From Chrysomallon squamiferum (lineage: Eukaryota > Mollusca > Gastropoda > Neomphalida > Peltospiridae), in NCBI GenBank assembly GCA_012295275.1, contig CM022673.1, positions 5,790,311-5,837,810 of the forward strand: a stretch of DNA of 47,500 nucleotides, in the 5' to 3' direction. The position numbers and the translations under genes are program-made. Position 1 is the first letter of the stretch; every line of letters begins with the position of its first letter. The notes below the pieces were generated by a model. The model was not told the DNA's origin, ran no database searches, and saw only the letters and a list, made by a program, of their open reading frames with translations. This document shows, piece by piece, positions 34,661-47,500 of the stretch.

Positions 34661-34983
34661 TGGCTTCTGTTAATTGAGAATTAGGAGATTCCCCAGATGA
34701 TGATGTTTCGGTTACCTCGGCTTTTGCAGAAGTGTTACACAATCACTGGTGATAATGAACAAAGCCATGTGTCTGGATTCGAAAGCCGCCAGGATGCAAG
34801 GTGTTTTAAAATCTTAGTGCTCAGCACTGTTTTCTTTTAAAGGGATTCGGCCAAGATAGACCAGTGTCTGTTTAAATAATTTTATGTGATCAGTTCTTTA
34901 CAAAAATGGAAGAGAGATAAACACGAGTCATCTAAAGGGCATTAATTATAGAATTTAATATAGAACATTATCTGTTACAGCTA

Positions 34984-34984
<1 letters not shown>

Positions 34985-35054
<70 letters not shown>
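34985..35054. repeat. Poly(A) tract, 70 nt
   Basis: The longest homopolymer in the window. A tract this long suggests a young retroposon tail or replication expansion. Target-site duplications were not found by eye. Confidence 0.95.
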
Positions 35055-35057
<3 letters not shown>

Positions 35058-35430
35058 GCTAGAACCTATTTAAATTTAGAACCAGTATCGTCAGAAAAAC
35101 AGTATTGAAAGAATATGTCATTATTTAAAAGTTCCACTATATTTTATATCTTTTGAAATAAATACACTTTTTATACCAAAAGTAACATTTCCATTATTTA
35201 AAACCCACCAAACTTTTGTATAAACCTTTCCTGGCTTATACAAATTGTCACTGAGAGAGTCAGTCTTCCGGGTTAAACAATAATTAATATGTTTTGTTCC
35301 ACTGCAGAAAATACAGTTTAAATTGTGTTTTCTTTATATGTTCTCAACATGTTCACCGAGTGAAGTCTTTAGAGAAATAAACTTTTTGTCTTGTCTACTG
35401 ATACAGCATTATCGTGAGTCTTAATTATTA
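35055..35430. other. AT-rich single-copy stretch
   Basis: No gene. AAAAGTTCCACTATATTTT at 35130-35148 resembles 30325-30344 of the possible transposon end, a weak hint of a related fragment. Confidence 0.3.
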
Positions 35431-35434
35431 CTAG

Positions 35435-35880
35435 TATTACAACAGTGGCAACATCAACAACTACTGCAGCTAATACTGTAACAGTGGCAACAACAACAAC
35501 AACTACAGCTAATACTATAACAGCAGCAACAACAACAACTACAGCTAATACTATAACAGTAGCAACAACAACAACAACTACCGCTCTTACTGTAACAGTA
35601 GCAACGACATCTACAAGCTACCATCACGATGAAATATTGATTCAACTGTTCCTTCTACTGCTTTTATCAATACTTCTACCATTACGAAGACTACGACTAC
35701 TACTGCCATCTACTCTACTATTCCTGCTTCGGGAACTACTGCTACTCCCACTAGAGCTTCTACTGTTTTTACTACTCCTAGTACTACAGCTACTAGTACT
35801 ATTGATCTACAATAATTTTATTACTATTACGTCTATTGCTACGCTTGATGTTACTAGTACGTTTAGTAATATTTATAGCA
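35435..35880. repeat. Degenerate (ACA)/(ACT)/(TAC) triplet array with 50-60-nt higher-order units
   Basis: In 35465-35590 the phrase ACAGCTAATACTRTAACAG recurs with intervening AAC and ACT triplets, giving repeated TTTTANTI-type peptides in the forward frame. The rest is degenerate TAC. No signal, domain or codon bias suggests a real protein. Confidence 0.8.
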
Positions 35881-36595
35881 TTACTAAATAATAAGAAAAA
35901 TGATGATGATGATATTAGTAACAAAGGAGAAAAATGGGAAAACAATAACAATTAAAAAAAAAGTGGAAAAAAGGAGCTTACGAAAAAAAAAAAAAGATAG
36001 AAAGGAGAAGCAGTATAAACATTTATTCATTTTTCTACTAAATATACATTATCGTATCCTCAGATAATTTTTTTTTATTTATTTTTTTTTTTTTTTTAGA
36101 AATATAGATGCTTCATTTTTCTACTAAATTACATTATTATCTTCAGAAATTTTTTTTTTTTTTTTTTTTTTTAGAAATATAGTATTTACCTCCCTTTGCT
36201 TTACGGTCAAGGCTGAGGCACCATTTCCAATAAATATTAATTGAAAATTATTTTACTATCCCGTTGTAGCGTGCAGGACAGCTGATTTAACGTTTCTCTA
36301 TAAAATTATCATCATTCGGTTAAGGTGCCGTGCGTGCAGTTAGTGAACCCAGAGCATCACGATATAATAACAAACAGTCTCTGGAGCACGCTGGTGTTTA
36401 TATAAATACGTTACAAATTACAAATATGGCCCAAAAGAGTAATTAGTCTGTCGCATTTGAAAAAAAAAAAAAAAAAAAAAATCCTTTGATGAAAATGAAT
36501 ACGATTGATATGAAAACAAAAATCTGTACGTTGTCTCATTTTTGAAAATATTTAAGGCAGGAAGAAGTAGAGAAGGTTTGTTTATATATTTACTT
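35881..36595. other. Intergenic with poly(T) duplicates
   Basis: Two near-identical stretches ending in poly(T) and TTAGAAATATAG lie at 36025-36110 and 36111-36183, a local tandem duplication of about 75-85 bases. 36190-36450 is single copy. Confidence 0.5.
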
Positions 36596-36710
36596 GTTTA
36601 CTTTATTTTACTTTATTTTATTTTATTTATTATTTATTTATTATTTATTTATTTTATTTATTTTATTTTATTTATTTATTTATTTATTTATTTATTTTTT
36701 TTTTTTTTTA
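36596..36710. repeat. (TTTA)n tract
   Basis: Interrupted TTTA/TTTTA units ending in poly(T). Confidence 0.9.
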
Positions 36711-37329
36711 AAGTTTAAAGAAATTTGTTTGTGTGTTCATGTTTATCCGTAGGCAAACAAGTTTGTGTGTAAACAAGTAGTAATGACTGAATAATAATTT
36801 ATAAAATAGCCAAACAAAAAAACATATATCCACAATAGAAAGCTGTATTAAACAAACAAATAAATAAATAATAAGCTCAGCTGACATAGTTATTGTATCA
36901 CAGAAATCTGGCTTTTATGCCTCTAGCAGATTTTAACACAACCATCTCTATTTTTTTTCTTACCAAAGACGTAATTACAACTTTATACGTCAGTAATGAG
37001 TCAGAATTATTTTGCTAAGTCATCCCTACTGGCGCCTCTATTCTTCCCAGTTCAATTAATAGACTGGTTCTAAGTGCGCGGGCTGAACGAATTAAAAAGA
37101 GATTTTGCAAAACCAGTATATAACCGCCATATTTGATTGACACATTAATGGAAAACGCGAAGTGGATTCTGATAGGTTTTTACGAATATGGCACGGTCTG
37201 TATTGAAAAATGATAGCTGGTGATTAAATATGTTAGATATGGGAAATTAAATGAAAACAGCATGCCTATCCAGAGAAGAATAATAAATTGAAAAAATGGT
37301 AAAACAGAAGAAGACGAATGATCGAAAAA

Positions 37330-37366
<37 letters not shown>

Positions 37367-37795
37367 GAAAAGGTTAAGAAAGAAGAAGCCATCCTTCTTC
37401 GGTTGCACGTAAAAGTAAATTAATACCACGAGTTCATTTTCGACTTCGTCTTGTCCTGGTTCGTTGATTGACTAGACTTAATTAATGCCACTTAATGTGT
37501 TTGAATTTACTTTGGGGGTTTTACTTGAGCGACATCTAGAAAACGTCTGTGGAATTCTGATAAGCTGCATCCTGCACACAAGGGAATATTCCGTGACATT
37601 CTCGAATGTTAAAGCAGTTTCTAAGTGTAACAAATATGTTTTTCTTTTCTGGGAATTAATCGATAATAAGAAATATTAGATTTTCATGTGCTGTCAGCTT
37701 TTATTGCCTTGTGTGACCATGAGTTTTTGGTGTTTTTTTCTTCTTTTCTATCATTTCTGAAGTTTTTTTTAACTATATTAGTCTGATTATCGGTT
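36711..37795. other. Intergenic, no gene recognised
   Basis: 36940-37200 is balanced single-copy sequence with several palindromic half sites. Poly(A) plus (AAAAG)n lies at 37324-37372. Frames of 60-70 codons show no family features. Confidence 0.5.
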
Positions 37796-38035
37796 TATCT
37801 GTGTGTCTTTCTGTCTCTTCGTATCTGTCATTAGTCTATTCATCAACTAGTGAATCAGTTAATCTATCTATCTATCTGTCTGGGTTTTTTGTCTATTTAT
37901 CTGCCTGCCTATCTCTCGATCTATCTCTCTGTATTTCTGTCTGTGTGTCTGTCTGCATATTTATCTATCCTCCTGTCTATCTATTTGTCTACATATACAT
38001 ATATCCAACTACCTAGCTACATATCTATGTTTATG
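37796..38035. repeat. Degenerate (TATC)n/(TGTC)n tract
   Basis: Imperfect tetranucleotide units. The Ser/Tyr/Leu-rich frames are a by-product. Confidence 0.8.
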
Positions 38036-38433
38036 TTTTAGTATTTTTGTTCATCTCCACAATTCTATCTATTTGTTGTTTGTTTTATCTGCTTAATTTT
38101 CTCACTGTGCCTGAGCCTCGGTCATTTTGTTTTCTTAAAATCTTTTGTTCATTTCGTCTACGGCATTTCTCACTCTTTGCTTTCTTTGTAAACTTTGTGC
38201 ATTCTTTCATTCTTGCACTTGTCGCTGTTAGCTTTTTTTTTTTTTTTTTTTTTTTTCATTCTTTCATTTAATCTTTCATTCATCAGTCATTCACTGATTT
38301 ATTTTCTTCGGTCGTTCATTAAATTCTTTATTTCGATAATCTTCTCTTTGCACTTTCTTTCGTGTCTTCCTCAACCTCATTAACTCTCTCGTGCCATCCT
38401 TTCGTGCAAGTATCAGTTAGTTTCCTCAACGTA

Positions 38434-38464
<31 letters not shown>

Positions 38465-38890
38465 AATACACTCCAAATTAACATTCGCTCCATATCTAAA
38501 CCAATGCACGACCTAAGACATTTCTAACGATCACTCTTTGCAGCATCAATTAAATTTACACGTTTCATGAACCCTTGTCCAGTCTTTCGAACAGAAAACG
38601 TGAACCGTATCGATCACGGAGAAAGGGTTAACTCGGTGTTTGGAAATATAGAGAAACGCCAATAATTTGCAGTTTGCTTCGTGCCTGAATCGCTAATCTG
38701 ACTCGAACATGCATGGGTCAGAGCCAGTAAGGTAGAGAGCGTCGTTATAAATGTTCTTTCGATTGGTGACCGTATTTCCATCGGATAACGTTTCTGCTGA
38801 AATTAGAGGTGTGATGATTAAATGAAAGAAGTGACCTTATTACAAATGGTTTTGAAGTTGGACAAATGAATGCTGGCAAAACGATAAAGG
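38036..38890. other. Intergenic, with poly(T) tracts and a single-copy block
   Basis: Pyrimidine-rich TTTCATTC-type sequence 38140-38400 with poly(T) at 38231-38256 and 38433-38460. 38540-38850 is balanced and non-repetitive. Confidence 0.5.
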
Positions 38891-38898
38891 TTTAACTG

Positions 38899-38905
38899 CA
38901 AGAGA

Positions 38906-38952
<47 letters not shown>

Positions 38953-39042
38953 TGAGAGAGAGAGGGAGGGAGTGAAAGAGAGAGAGAGAGAGAGAGTTAG
39001 AGAGAGAGAGTGAAAGAGATAGAGAGAGGGAGAGAGAAAAGA
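38899..39042. repeat. Interrupted (GA)n tract
   Basis: GA runs broken by GTGAAA, GGAGGG and TAGA units, an older array than the pure ones elsewhere. Confidence 0.9.
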
Positions 39043-40558
39043 GTTGTAGTATATGACTATTACATTACTGGCAATGTGGATTTAATTTTATCGTTCCAGT
39101 AAAAATACTGCATCTAATGCTAAAATAGAGCATCGTTGTGATATGCTTTGGTAGCAAGATCAGTCCCCAGCAGATCTATTGAGTAAGTTCTCGCACTGAC
39201 CTGCCCATCAGTCCACTAGTGATAGGGTTTATCAAAGAGCCCCCTACCGGTAGGAAGGTGTGAATAAGTGATCCCTAATCTCTAAGTGATTGCTAATCTC
39301 TAAGTGATTGCTAATCTCTAAGACTAAAAGATTTCAGTGATCCTTTGCGCCTCGCATGCCACACTTATAAATAATTCTTCAAAGTTCTGTTACACAAAAT
39401 ATAATTAACTGCATTCTAAATAATTCACGAAGTAATTAGCCTCCATATACAAAAACTATTGTTTCAGATTCTAAAACATTACTAATCAATATTTGTTTTT
39501 TTTATCTGAGTGTAGTAGCAATGCCATTTCTATGCAATTAACAAACAAAAAAATATTATCATCAAAAACATATCCCAAAAGCGTGGAATCCGAATAAATA
39601 ATAAATAAAGGAAAACAAAAATGTTCTATTTCCAGAACGCATTCTGTGTAACCAGTATTGTTCGTGATATCCAAATCCAGACGTATATGAAATCAGTAAA
39701 CACGTGCTGAATGCAGTCAGAAGCAAATTAAATAAAAATATGAATTAAATATTGTCCCCAGCGATTTCTCAATTATGGAACGTACATCATAATAATTGCA
39801 TCTCAGTGCAGTAGAGGAGTCGCAACAGCCACAACGTCATTAGCAGCAGCATAAAGAACGTTACAGCAGCAGCTGCAATTAAGTGACAACAAACCAGAAT
39901 CAGCAGCAGATGAAAATACATAGACTGCAGCATTTACAACACCCACTACAACACCTACGTCGTCACAAATAACTAGATAAGCAAGAAAGTAAAGAATAAA
40001 AGCAACAACTATTACGATAACAACAAGGTCATCACCAACGTCATCGAAATTAGCGACAAGTTTTCAAAAAACAACTGTAAACTGCAACATTAACACCAGT
40101 ACCAAAAATAGACACCGACGTCATCACCAGAAAGGTGACAGCAAAAATATCATTACAAAAACAGCAGCTTCTATAAAAAAAAAAAAAAAAAAAAATTTAA
40201 AAATAAAAATTCTTCAATATAAACAGAATTTGCAGCCAAACCTTTATACGGTAACAAGATTAATAACAGCGTCATCATAACAAACATAGTTAGAAAACAA
40301 AATCATCCTTAGCAGCAACAAAAGAACACCTAACTTCAAAGTCATCATACAAAAGTGACACAGGCAACAATCAGTTCTGATATCAGTGAAACGACAGTAA
40401 GGTATATAATTACACACTATCCACGACAACGACCCCAAAAATACTGAATTTTATTTCATTATTATGATATAATAATTAGTTTTTACTGTAATGAAAAATA
40501 AAAATTAACAGCTGTTACAAACGTTCAAAATTTGTAGTTTAGTCATAAATAAATCGTT
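39043..40558. other. Intergenic; 18-nt minisatellite, degenerate CAGCAA/ACAACA sequence
   Basis: A 12-base palindrome lies at 39243-39254 and three 18-nt units at 39287-39340. 39800-40170 is degenerate AGC/ACA/ATC triplets. Poly(A) 40176-40196. No gene. Confidence 0.5.
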
Positions 40559-41090
40559 TTATTTTTTTATTCATTATTATTGCTTCTGCTACTACAACTA
40601 CTACTTCTGCTACTGCTACTGCTACTACTATTAATACTACTACTACTGCTACTACTACTACTATGACCATAACCATTACTACTACTGCTCTTTCTGTTGC
40701 TACTTCCACTACTACTACTGTTACAACAACAACAACAGTAACGACTACTGCTACTATTATTGTTTCAATAACAATAGTAAGTACTACTATTACTGCTACT
40801 ACTACTACTTTTATTACTATTGATGCTATTTTTACCATTACTACAGCTGTTAGTATTGCTACTACTATTATTATTACAATTACTACAACCACTACTACTA
40901 TTACTATTGCTGCCATTAAAACTACTGCTACAACTATTATTCTTACTATTATTACAAATATTGCTGCTATTGCTACTAACATTACTACTATCACTACCTC
41001 TTTCATTATTATTAGTAGTAATAGTAGCTGCAGTAGTAGCAGTAGTATTTTGAACAAAACAGCAGCAGCAGCAATGTCATCAACATCGAC
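40559..41090. repeat. Degenerate (ACT)n array, about 530 nt
   Basis: Mostly ACT, ATT, GCT and ACA triplets. Long Thr/Ile and Val/Ile frames on the two strands reflect the absence of stop triplets in this repeat, not a gene. Confidence 0.9.
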
Positions 41091-41518
41091 ATAATTGACG
41101 TTACACTAAGGATGATTAATGACAATGTTCTTTTCAGACAACGCTTTTAATTTGATTGGGAAGTGGGTTTTGATGTAAGGCAAACCAGTTTCATCATGCA
41201 TTCTGTCTTTTTGATATTTCACCAGAGCATCTCAGTGAACATAAAACATAAAACATGTAGCAATTTAATGTATTAATCTTGCAACAACTATGCAAAACTT
41301 TTTCTTTCTTCTTTTTTTTTTTTTTCTTCAGTTTTATGTGATCCAGCACGAGAAATAGATTTTTAATAATTTGTTTTTAATTTTAAAGTGCTTTTTTTTT
41401 ATATATTTTTTTTAATTTTACAATTACAACAACATGAATAAAAGTTACTTATACTAATGAGATTACTATTACCACCATATCACTACTCAATGAAGCACGT
41501 TTAAAACCACGACTACCA
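41091..41518. other. AT-rich intergenic stretch
   Basis: No coding signal. T-rich runs at 41312-41326 and 41391-41410. Confidence 0.5.
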
Positions 41519-43380
<1,862 letters not shown>

Positions 43381-43382
43381 AT

Positions 43383-43685
43383 TATCATTGCTGCTGGTGT
43401 TATTATTACTACCACAACAACGATTATTGCTACTACTACCTCCTCCACCACCACCACCACAGCTACTTCTACTACTGATACTGCTGCTACTACAACAGCT
43501 ACTACGACTACATCTACTGTTACTATTACTCATTTTACTTCTATTATCACGGTTACTTTTACTACTACTATTACTACTACGACTACATCTACTGTTATTA
43601 TTACTCATTTTACTTCTGTTATTACGGTTACTTTTACTACTACTATTACTATCATAACTACAACAATAGCAACAACTCTATAGCT
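43383..43685. repeat. Degenerate (ACT)n array with 75-nt tandem unit
   Basis: Within the ACT-type array, 43505-43579 is followed by a second copy 43580-43650 with few changes. The unit is 25 codons long, so a frame with a 25-residue period appears but is not a supported gene. Confidence 0.85.
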
Positions 43686-44165
43686 ACAAATTACTCCTAC
43701 AACTTCTACAGCTATTATTTCTATTGACAAAATAATATCTTGTTGCTATAAGTAACAGAACAATACCAGGTTTCTCTGATAACAGTTAATAACACACCCA
43801 CAAGATTAATAATACATCGTTTAACCACTTATTTCTGTCATTAAATGTCTCTTAAAACATCGATTGAAATGCTTTATTAAGTCATCTTACTAGATTTACG
43901 TAAAATTAGATCATAAAACGAAAGCAGAAAATATTAGCTACCGAAGCGGAAAAAAATCATATTTAGGAAGGTATTTATTGTTACAAGTCATTAAATTTTA
44001 ATTAGAAAAAAAAAGTGTTAATTCCTTTCATACTTTATGGAGTATGAAGAAATAACTACTTTTATCTTCCTGTAGAAAATAATCTAGGGTTGCTTATTGG
44101 CAGTGAGCTGTTGGAATAACGCTTGGTAGGTTTATCATATCATGTGCTTTCTCGGATATCTGAAA
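43686..44165. other. AT-rich intergenic stretch
   Basis: Nothing recognisable. Confidence 0.5.
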
Positions 44166-44545
44166 AAAATGTGTGTATGTGTATGTTTGTGGTTTGTGTG
44201 TGTATGTGTGTGTGTGTGTGTGTGTATGTATATGTGTGTGTATAAGTATATTTATGTGTGTGTGTGCGTGCGTGCGCATAAGCATGTTTTTATGTGTTTA
44301 AACAAAAAAATAAACTAGTAAACAAATACACAAATACACAAAATAAACAATGAAACAAACAAACAGATAAATAAATAAGTAAATAAATAAATAAATAAAC
44401 TAAACTTTTAAACATATGAATAAAAACAAAATGAACCAATACATATGAGCACCAATAAAAAAAAACAAAAAAAACCCCTAAACAACAAAAAACAACAACA
44501 AAAAACAAACAAACAAAAAACTCCCAAAAAACAAAAAACATATTT
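44166..44545. repeat. (TG)n tract, then (AAAC)n/(AAAT)n-like sequence
   Basis: Interrupted TG/TATG at 44170-44275. A-rich units with AAAC and AAAT periods at 44303-44540. Confidence 0.85.
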
Positions 44546-45015
44546 AATCGAACATCTTCGGAAAACAATGACAATGACAATGAATTTATTTGTTTTTTTT
44601 CGAATTTTAAGATAACAGTTTAAAGAAAAATGTTAATGTTGGAATAGAGCAATACCTTAATGTACGTGACATTAAAACGACACAGTTTAAAATACAAACC
44701 AAAAAAAAATAAAAATAAAAAAATAAAAAAAAATATATAATTATAAAACTGCAACACATATGAACTCTTTGTACGGAGCGCCTAAAGGGATATCTTTTCT
44801 GAATAATTTTAATACTTTTTTCTTCTTGACAACAGATGAAACTGTTACTTTCAAACGTATGGCACCATTGGTGTTAATGAACAACGATATGGAGCTGTTA
44901 GGTAAATGAGCTATCGGAGACGTTGTGAGACGTCGTGCATGTCGTGAGACTCAGAATACAGTACAGTATGTCAGGAATACGATGACCTCGTTTAGTTGAT
45001 GTTCGTTTTGTGTTG
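44546..45015. other. AT-rich intergenic stretch
   Basis: No gene. A-rich run 44699-44745, then single-copy sequence. Confidence 0.5.
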
Positions 45016-45140
45016 AATAGATTATTATTGTTGTTGTTGTTGTTGTTGTTGGTTGTCGTTGGTGTTATTTATCAATATTACTATTGTTATTGTTACTGTT
45101 ATTATTATTATTATTGTTATTGTTTTTGTTTTTGTTGTTG
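45016..45140. repeat. (TTG)n/(ATT)n tract
   Basis: Mixed TTG, ATT and TTA triplets. Confidence 0.85.
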
Positions 45141-45239
45141 GAATTGCAAATCTTCCAGAAATTTTTATTATTTTCCATCGTTTTCTTTTTCCTTTCTTTT
45201 TATTTCTTTATTAATGATTTCTTTGTTTCTTGATTAAGT

Positions 45240-45650
45240 TTCGATTTTATTCAATTCAGTTCAGTTCATTTTTATTTTTAATTTTTTTTTTTTTTTTTTT
45301 TAAATTAAATACAATTCCATTTTGTTAATTTAGACGTGTTTGACTTACATCAGTTCAGTATTCATCATTCAACACACCTCAGATGTTTTCAGGCCAACTC
45401 CACTTACTCAGATCAGAGCATTTCCATTCTATTCGATTTTAATTCCATTTAATTCCATTTAATTCAATCTAGATCTGTTTTATTCATTTCATTTCGATTC
45501 GGTTCTTTTCCATCATTTTCATTCGGTCCATATTTTAAACTATTCACATAATTTCGATTTAATTCATTTGTATTCGGTAACAGACTAGTTCTGTTTTATT
45601 CCCTCCGTTTCGACTCAGTTCATTTTCCATTCTACTCAGTTCGGTTTCGA
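45240..45650. repeat. Degenerate pyrimidine minisatellite of ATTC/CRTTC units
   Basis: Words such as TTCAGTTCA, TTCCATTTAA, TTCGATT and TTCATTT recur with roughly 9-11-base spacing. Poly(T) lies at 45283-45301. Confidence 0.5.
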
Positions 45651-45860
45651 TACCTACGTCCAGTCGAGCGGACGATCTTTCGGCTGTTTACGTAAATCCA
45701 CAGCCTGATTACGTCTCCCCCATTAACAACTTGCTGCATTCCACGACTTTATGGCGAGACGTAAATTGGAAGCGGTTCTTATGACGTTCTTCGAGATATA
45801 AATTCCCACGGAAGCGTTTGAGAATCAACAATGCCAGCGATTCCCGCTCTGGCGGTCGTT
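45640..45860. promoter_or_regulatory. CpG-richer single-copy block
   Basis: Non-repetitive, with many CpG dinucleotides and a TTTATGGC word resembling a Cdx/Abd-B-type homeodomain site. No open frame of note. Candidate conserved non-coding element. Confidence 0.3.
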
Positions 45861-45974
45861 TATGTCATTGTACGTTTGAAATATCTTTGTAATAAAGAAG
45901 CATGTAAACGATAACATTTGATGCAAGGTTTATGGCCGTTTTTTAAACCAAGGTTAAAATATTACAAGGATGGA

Positions 45975-46085
45975 AAAAATTTGAAAAAAAAAAAAATAAT
46001 AAAAAAAAAAAAAAAATAACATAAAAAAAAAAAAAAAAGAAAGAAAGTAAAAGAATAAGAAAAAAAAAAAAAAAAAATAAAAGAA
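45975..46085. repeat. Interrupted poly(A) tract
   Basis: A runs broken by T and G over about 110 bases. Confidence 0.9.
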
Positions 46086-46340
46086 GAGTAAAATATCTGG
46101 GATATTTTTGAACATGATTCACTGACTTAGAATGTTTCTTTTGTTGCAAAATGGATTCGGGACATCGTCCTGCATCGATTTTCTCGACGCTGGTGAAACC
46201 TCTTTAAATAAATTAGAAATATATCAAGCATAGATTTTGTTCTCCCTTCATAACGTCTTTCTTTTTTTTTTTTGCTTTTTTTGCAAATAACTGGTCGATG
46301 ACTGTCTGTTCGAAATGACGTTTCAAGATTACACCATGCT

Positions 46341-46376
46341 CCCCACTCCCTCGCCCCCCCAAAACCCCCCACCCCC
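46341..46376 (-). other. Strong G-quadruplex motif on the minus strand
   Basis: C runs on the plus strand at 46341-46344, 46348-46350, 46354-46360, 46365-46370 and 46372-46376 give five G runs of 3-7 on the minus strand with loops of 1-4 bases. The plus strand could form an i-motif. Confidence 0.85.
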
Positions 46377-46440
46377 GCATGCCGGTACCGTCACGATTGC
46401 ATGAAGCTGCATATCAGTGATGATAGGATGAAAATTGAAT

Positions 46441-46556
46441 TTTCTTCTCCAGATGAAATTGTCTGATAAATGTTTGATCTAAAAAGCATAACCGTATAAA
46501 AAATACTGCTAAACGTTTTACTTCAGCTGTTTTTAATGGTTAAAAAGAAATTAAAT

Positions 46557-46595
<39 letters not shown>

Positions 46596-47080
46596 ATTAA
46601 ATAAATAAATAAATAAATAAAAATGTATAAAGAGTTTACAGTCGATACAAAACTTTAAAACATAATACAGCTTTGTTTGCTTAAGTATAACGTAAAATTC
46701 TGATAAATGTTTAACAGTGGAAAATTGACAAATGTTTGATTGTTGACGTATAACAATAAAATAGGGATTAAAGTTCGGAAGACAACAGTAAAATAGTAAT
46801 AGATATTTTATTATGAACTTAAATGTAAAACAGATAAATATCTGATTTTGTAAATAAAAAATAAAAAAATAATAAAAATAAAATAAAAAAAAAAAATAAA
46901 ATTAAAAAGTCTAAAATAAAATAATAAATTTGGAAACACAATGGTAAAATACTTATAAATAAATTGTGGAAACACAATGGTAAAAATACTGATAAATGTT
47001 TCATATGTGGAAATATAACAGTTAAAAAACGGATAAGTGTCTGACTTGTAACAGTAAAAAACACTTTTAAACATTAGAGC
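46441..47080. repeat. Degenerate minisatellite with GATAAATGTTT units
   Basis: The word GATAAATGTTT or a close variant recurs near 46464, 46701, 46727, 46834, 46991 and 47030, mostly followed by GTGGAAA/GTAACA-like and GTAAAA-like words. The unit is about 40-50 bases. The array is split by poly(T) 46558-46590, (AAAT)n 46596-46620 and A-rich 46855-46905. Confidence 0.6.
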
Positions 47081-47500
47081 TAAAAACAAATTCATTTTTC
47101 CCCCAGACGTTGCATGGCGTGACCTTTATCTACTGGAAGATTGCGTAATTGAATTTTACAACTTTTCGTGATGTCTGTTAATTTAAAATATCCTGTTTTT
47201 TCTAGCGATACACTAAGTAACATGTCATTCTAAAATGACTCTGTATTACCTGTCACTGTATCTGTGTACGTAATCAATTAACTTAAATATATTAGGTTAA
47301 TTTCCATTCCGAATATTGCTACATAAGAAATTACTTTAACGCGCCTTCGTATAGATATACCGTACCAACTTTTGTCGTATTTGCAGTCATGGTGTCTAAC
47401 TTATTTTTGATGCATAGGTTGATAAATATACTTGTTTATTTTTCCTTATTAGAAATAGTTTGATATCAGATGTAATGTAATGTTGCAATAAGTTTTATAA
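47081..47500. other. AT-rich end of window, no gene
   Basis: Single-copy AT-rich sequence without coding signal or repeat array. Confidence 0.5.

Overview
The window is a gene-poor, AT-rich, microsatellite-loaded piece of an animal nuclear genome. Introns with GT/AG borders, a collagen prolyl 4-hydroxylase family, a class A GPCR, and many (GA)n, (AAT)n, (CATA)n, (ACT)n and poly(A/T) tracts all point to a metazoan. The repeat style looks like a mollusc (cephalopod or gastropod), but that is inference from general appearance; no marker gene settles it.

Only three protein genes are supported, all on the minus strand. At 243-6930 lies a tandem pair of prolyl 4-hydroxylase alpha-subunit genes. 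Copy A (243-1841) is an intact, intronless 532-codon reading frame with a signal peptide and all catalytic residues. Copy B (3952-5549) is its neighbour, with every catalytic residue kept but one base missing from a G run near 5176-5178, which breaks the frame. Both have a splice acceptor just upstream of the ATG and a matching donor further upstream, so each probably has a non-coding first exon. The duplication therefore happened at DNA level and included upstream sequence.

At 14635-22335 lies a class A GPCR split over three coding exons (21526-22335, 17183-17387, 14635-14984). The junction phases match and give a 454-residue receptor. It aligns without gaps with prostanoid receptors through TM2 to ECL1, and it has the end-of-TM6 intron typical of that family. 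It lacks the prostanoid TM7 arginine and the TM2 aspartate, so its ligand and coupling may differ.

The rest of the window, including everything to the right of about 24 kb, contains no gene I can support. It holds simple repeats, degenerate minisatellites, a few decayed mobile-element traces, and short CpG-richer single-copy blocks that may be regulatory. The most interesting non-coding signal is a long imperfect hairpin at 14015-14120, about 39 base pairs with mismatches and bulges, shaped like a primary microRNA. A sequence shared in inverted orientation beside the CT/GA tracts at 9.3 kb and 31.3 kb shows that at least some of these microsatellites travel inside a dispersed repeat.

The enzyme pair and the receptor show no sign of working together. 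The P4H alpha subunits would act in the ER lumen on collagen-like chains; the receptor would act at the cell surface.
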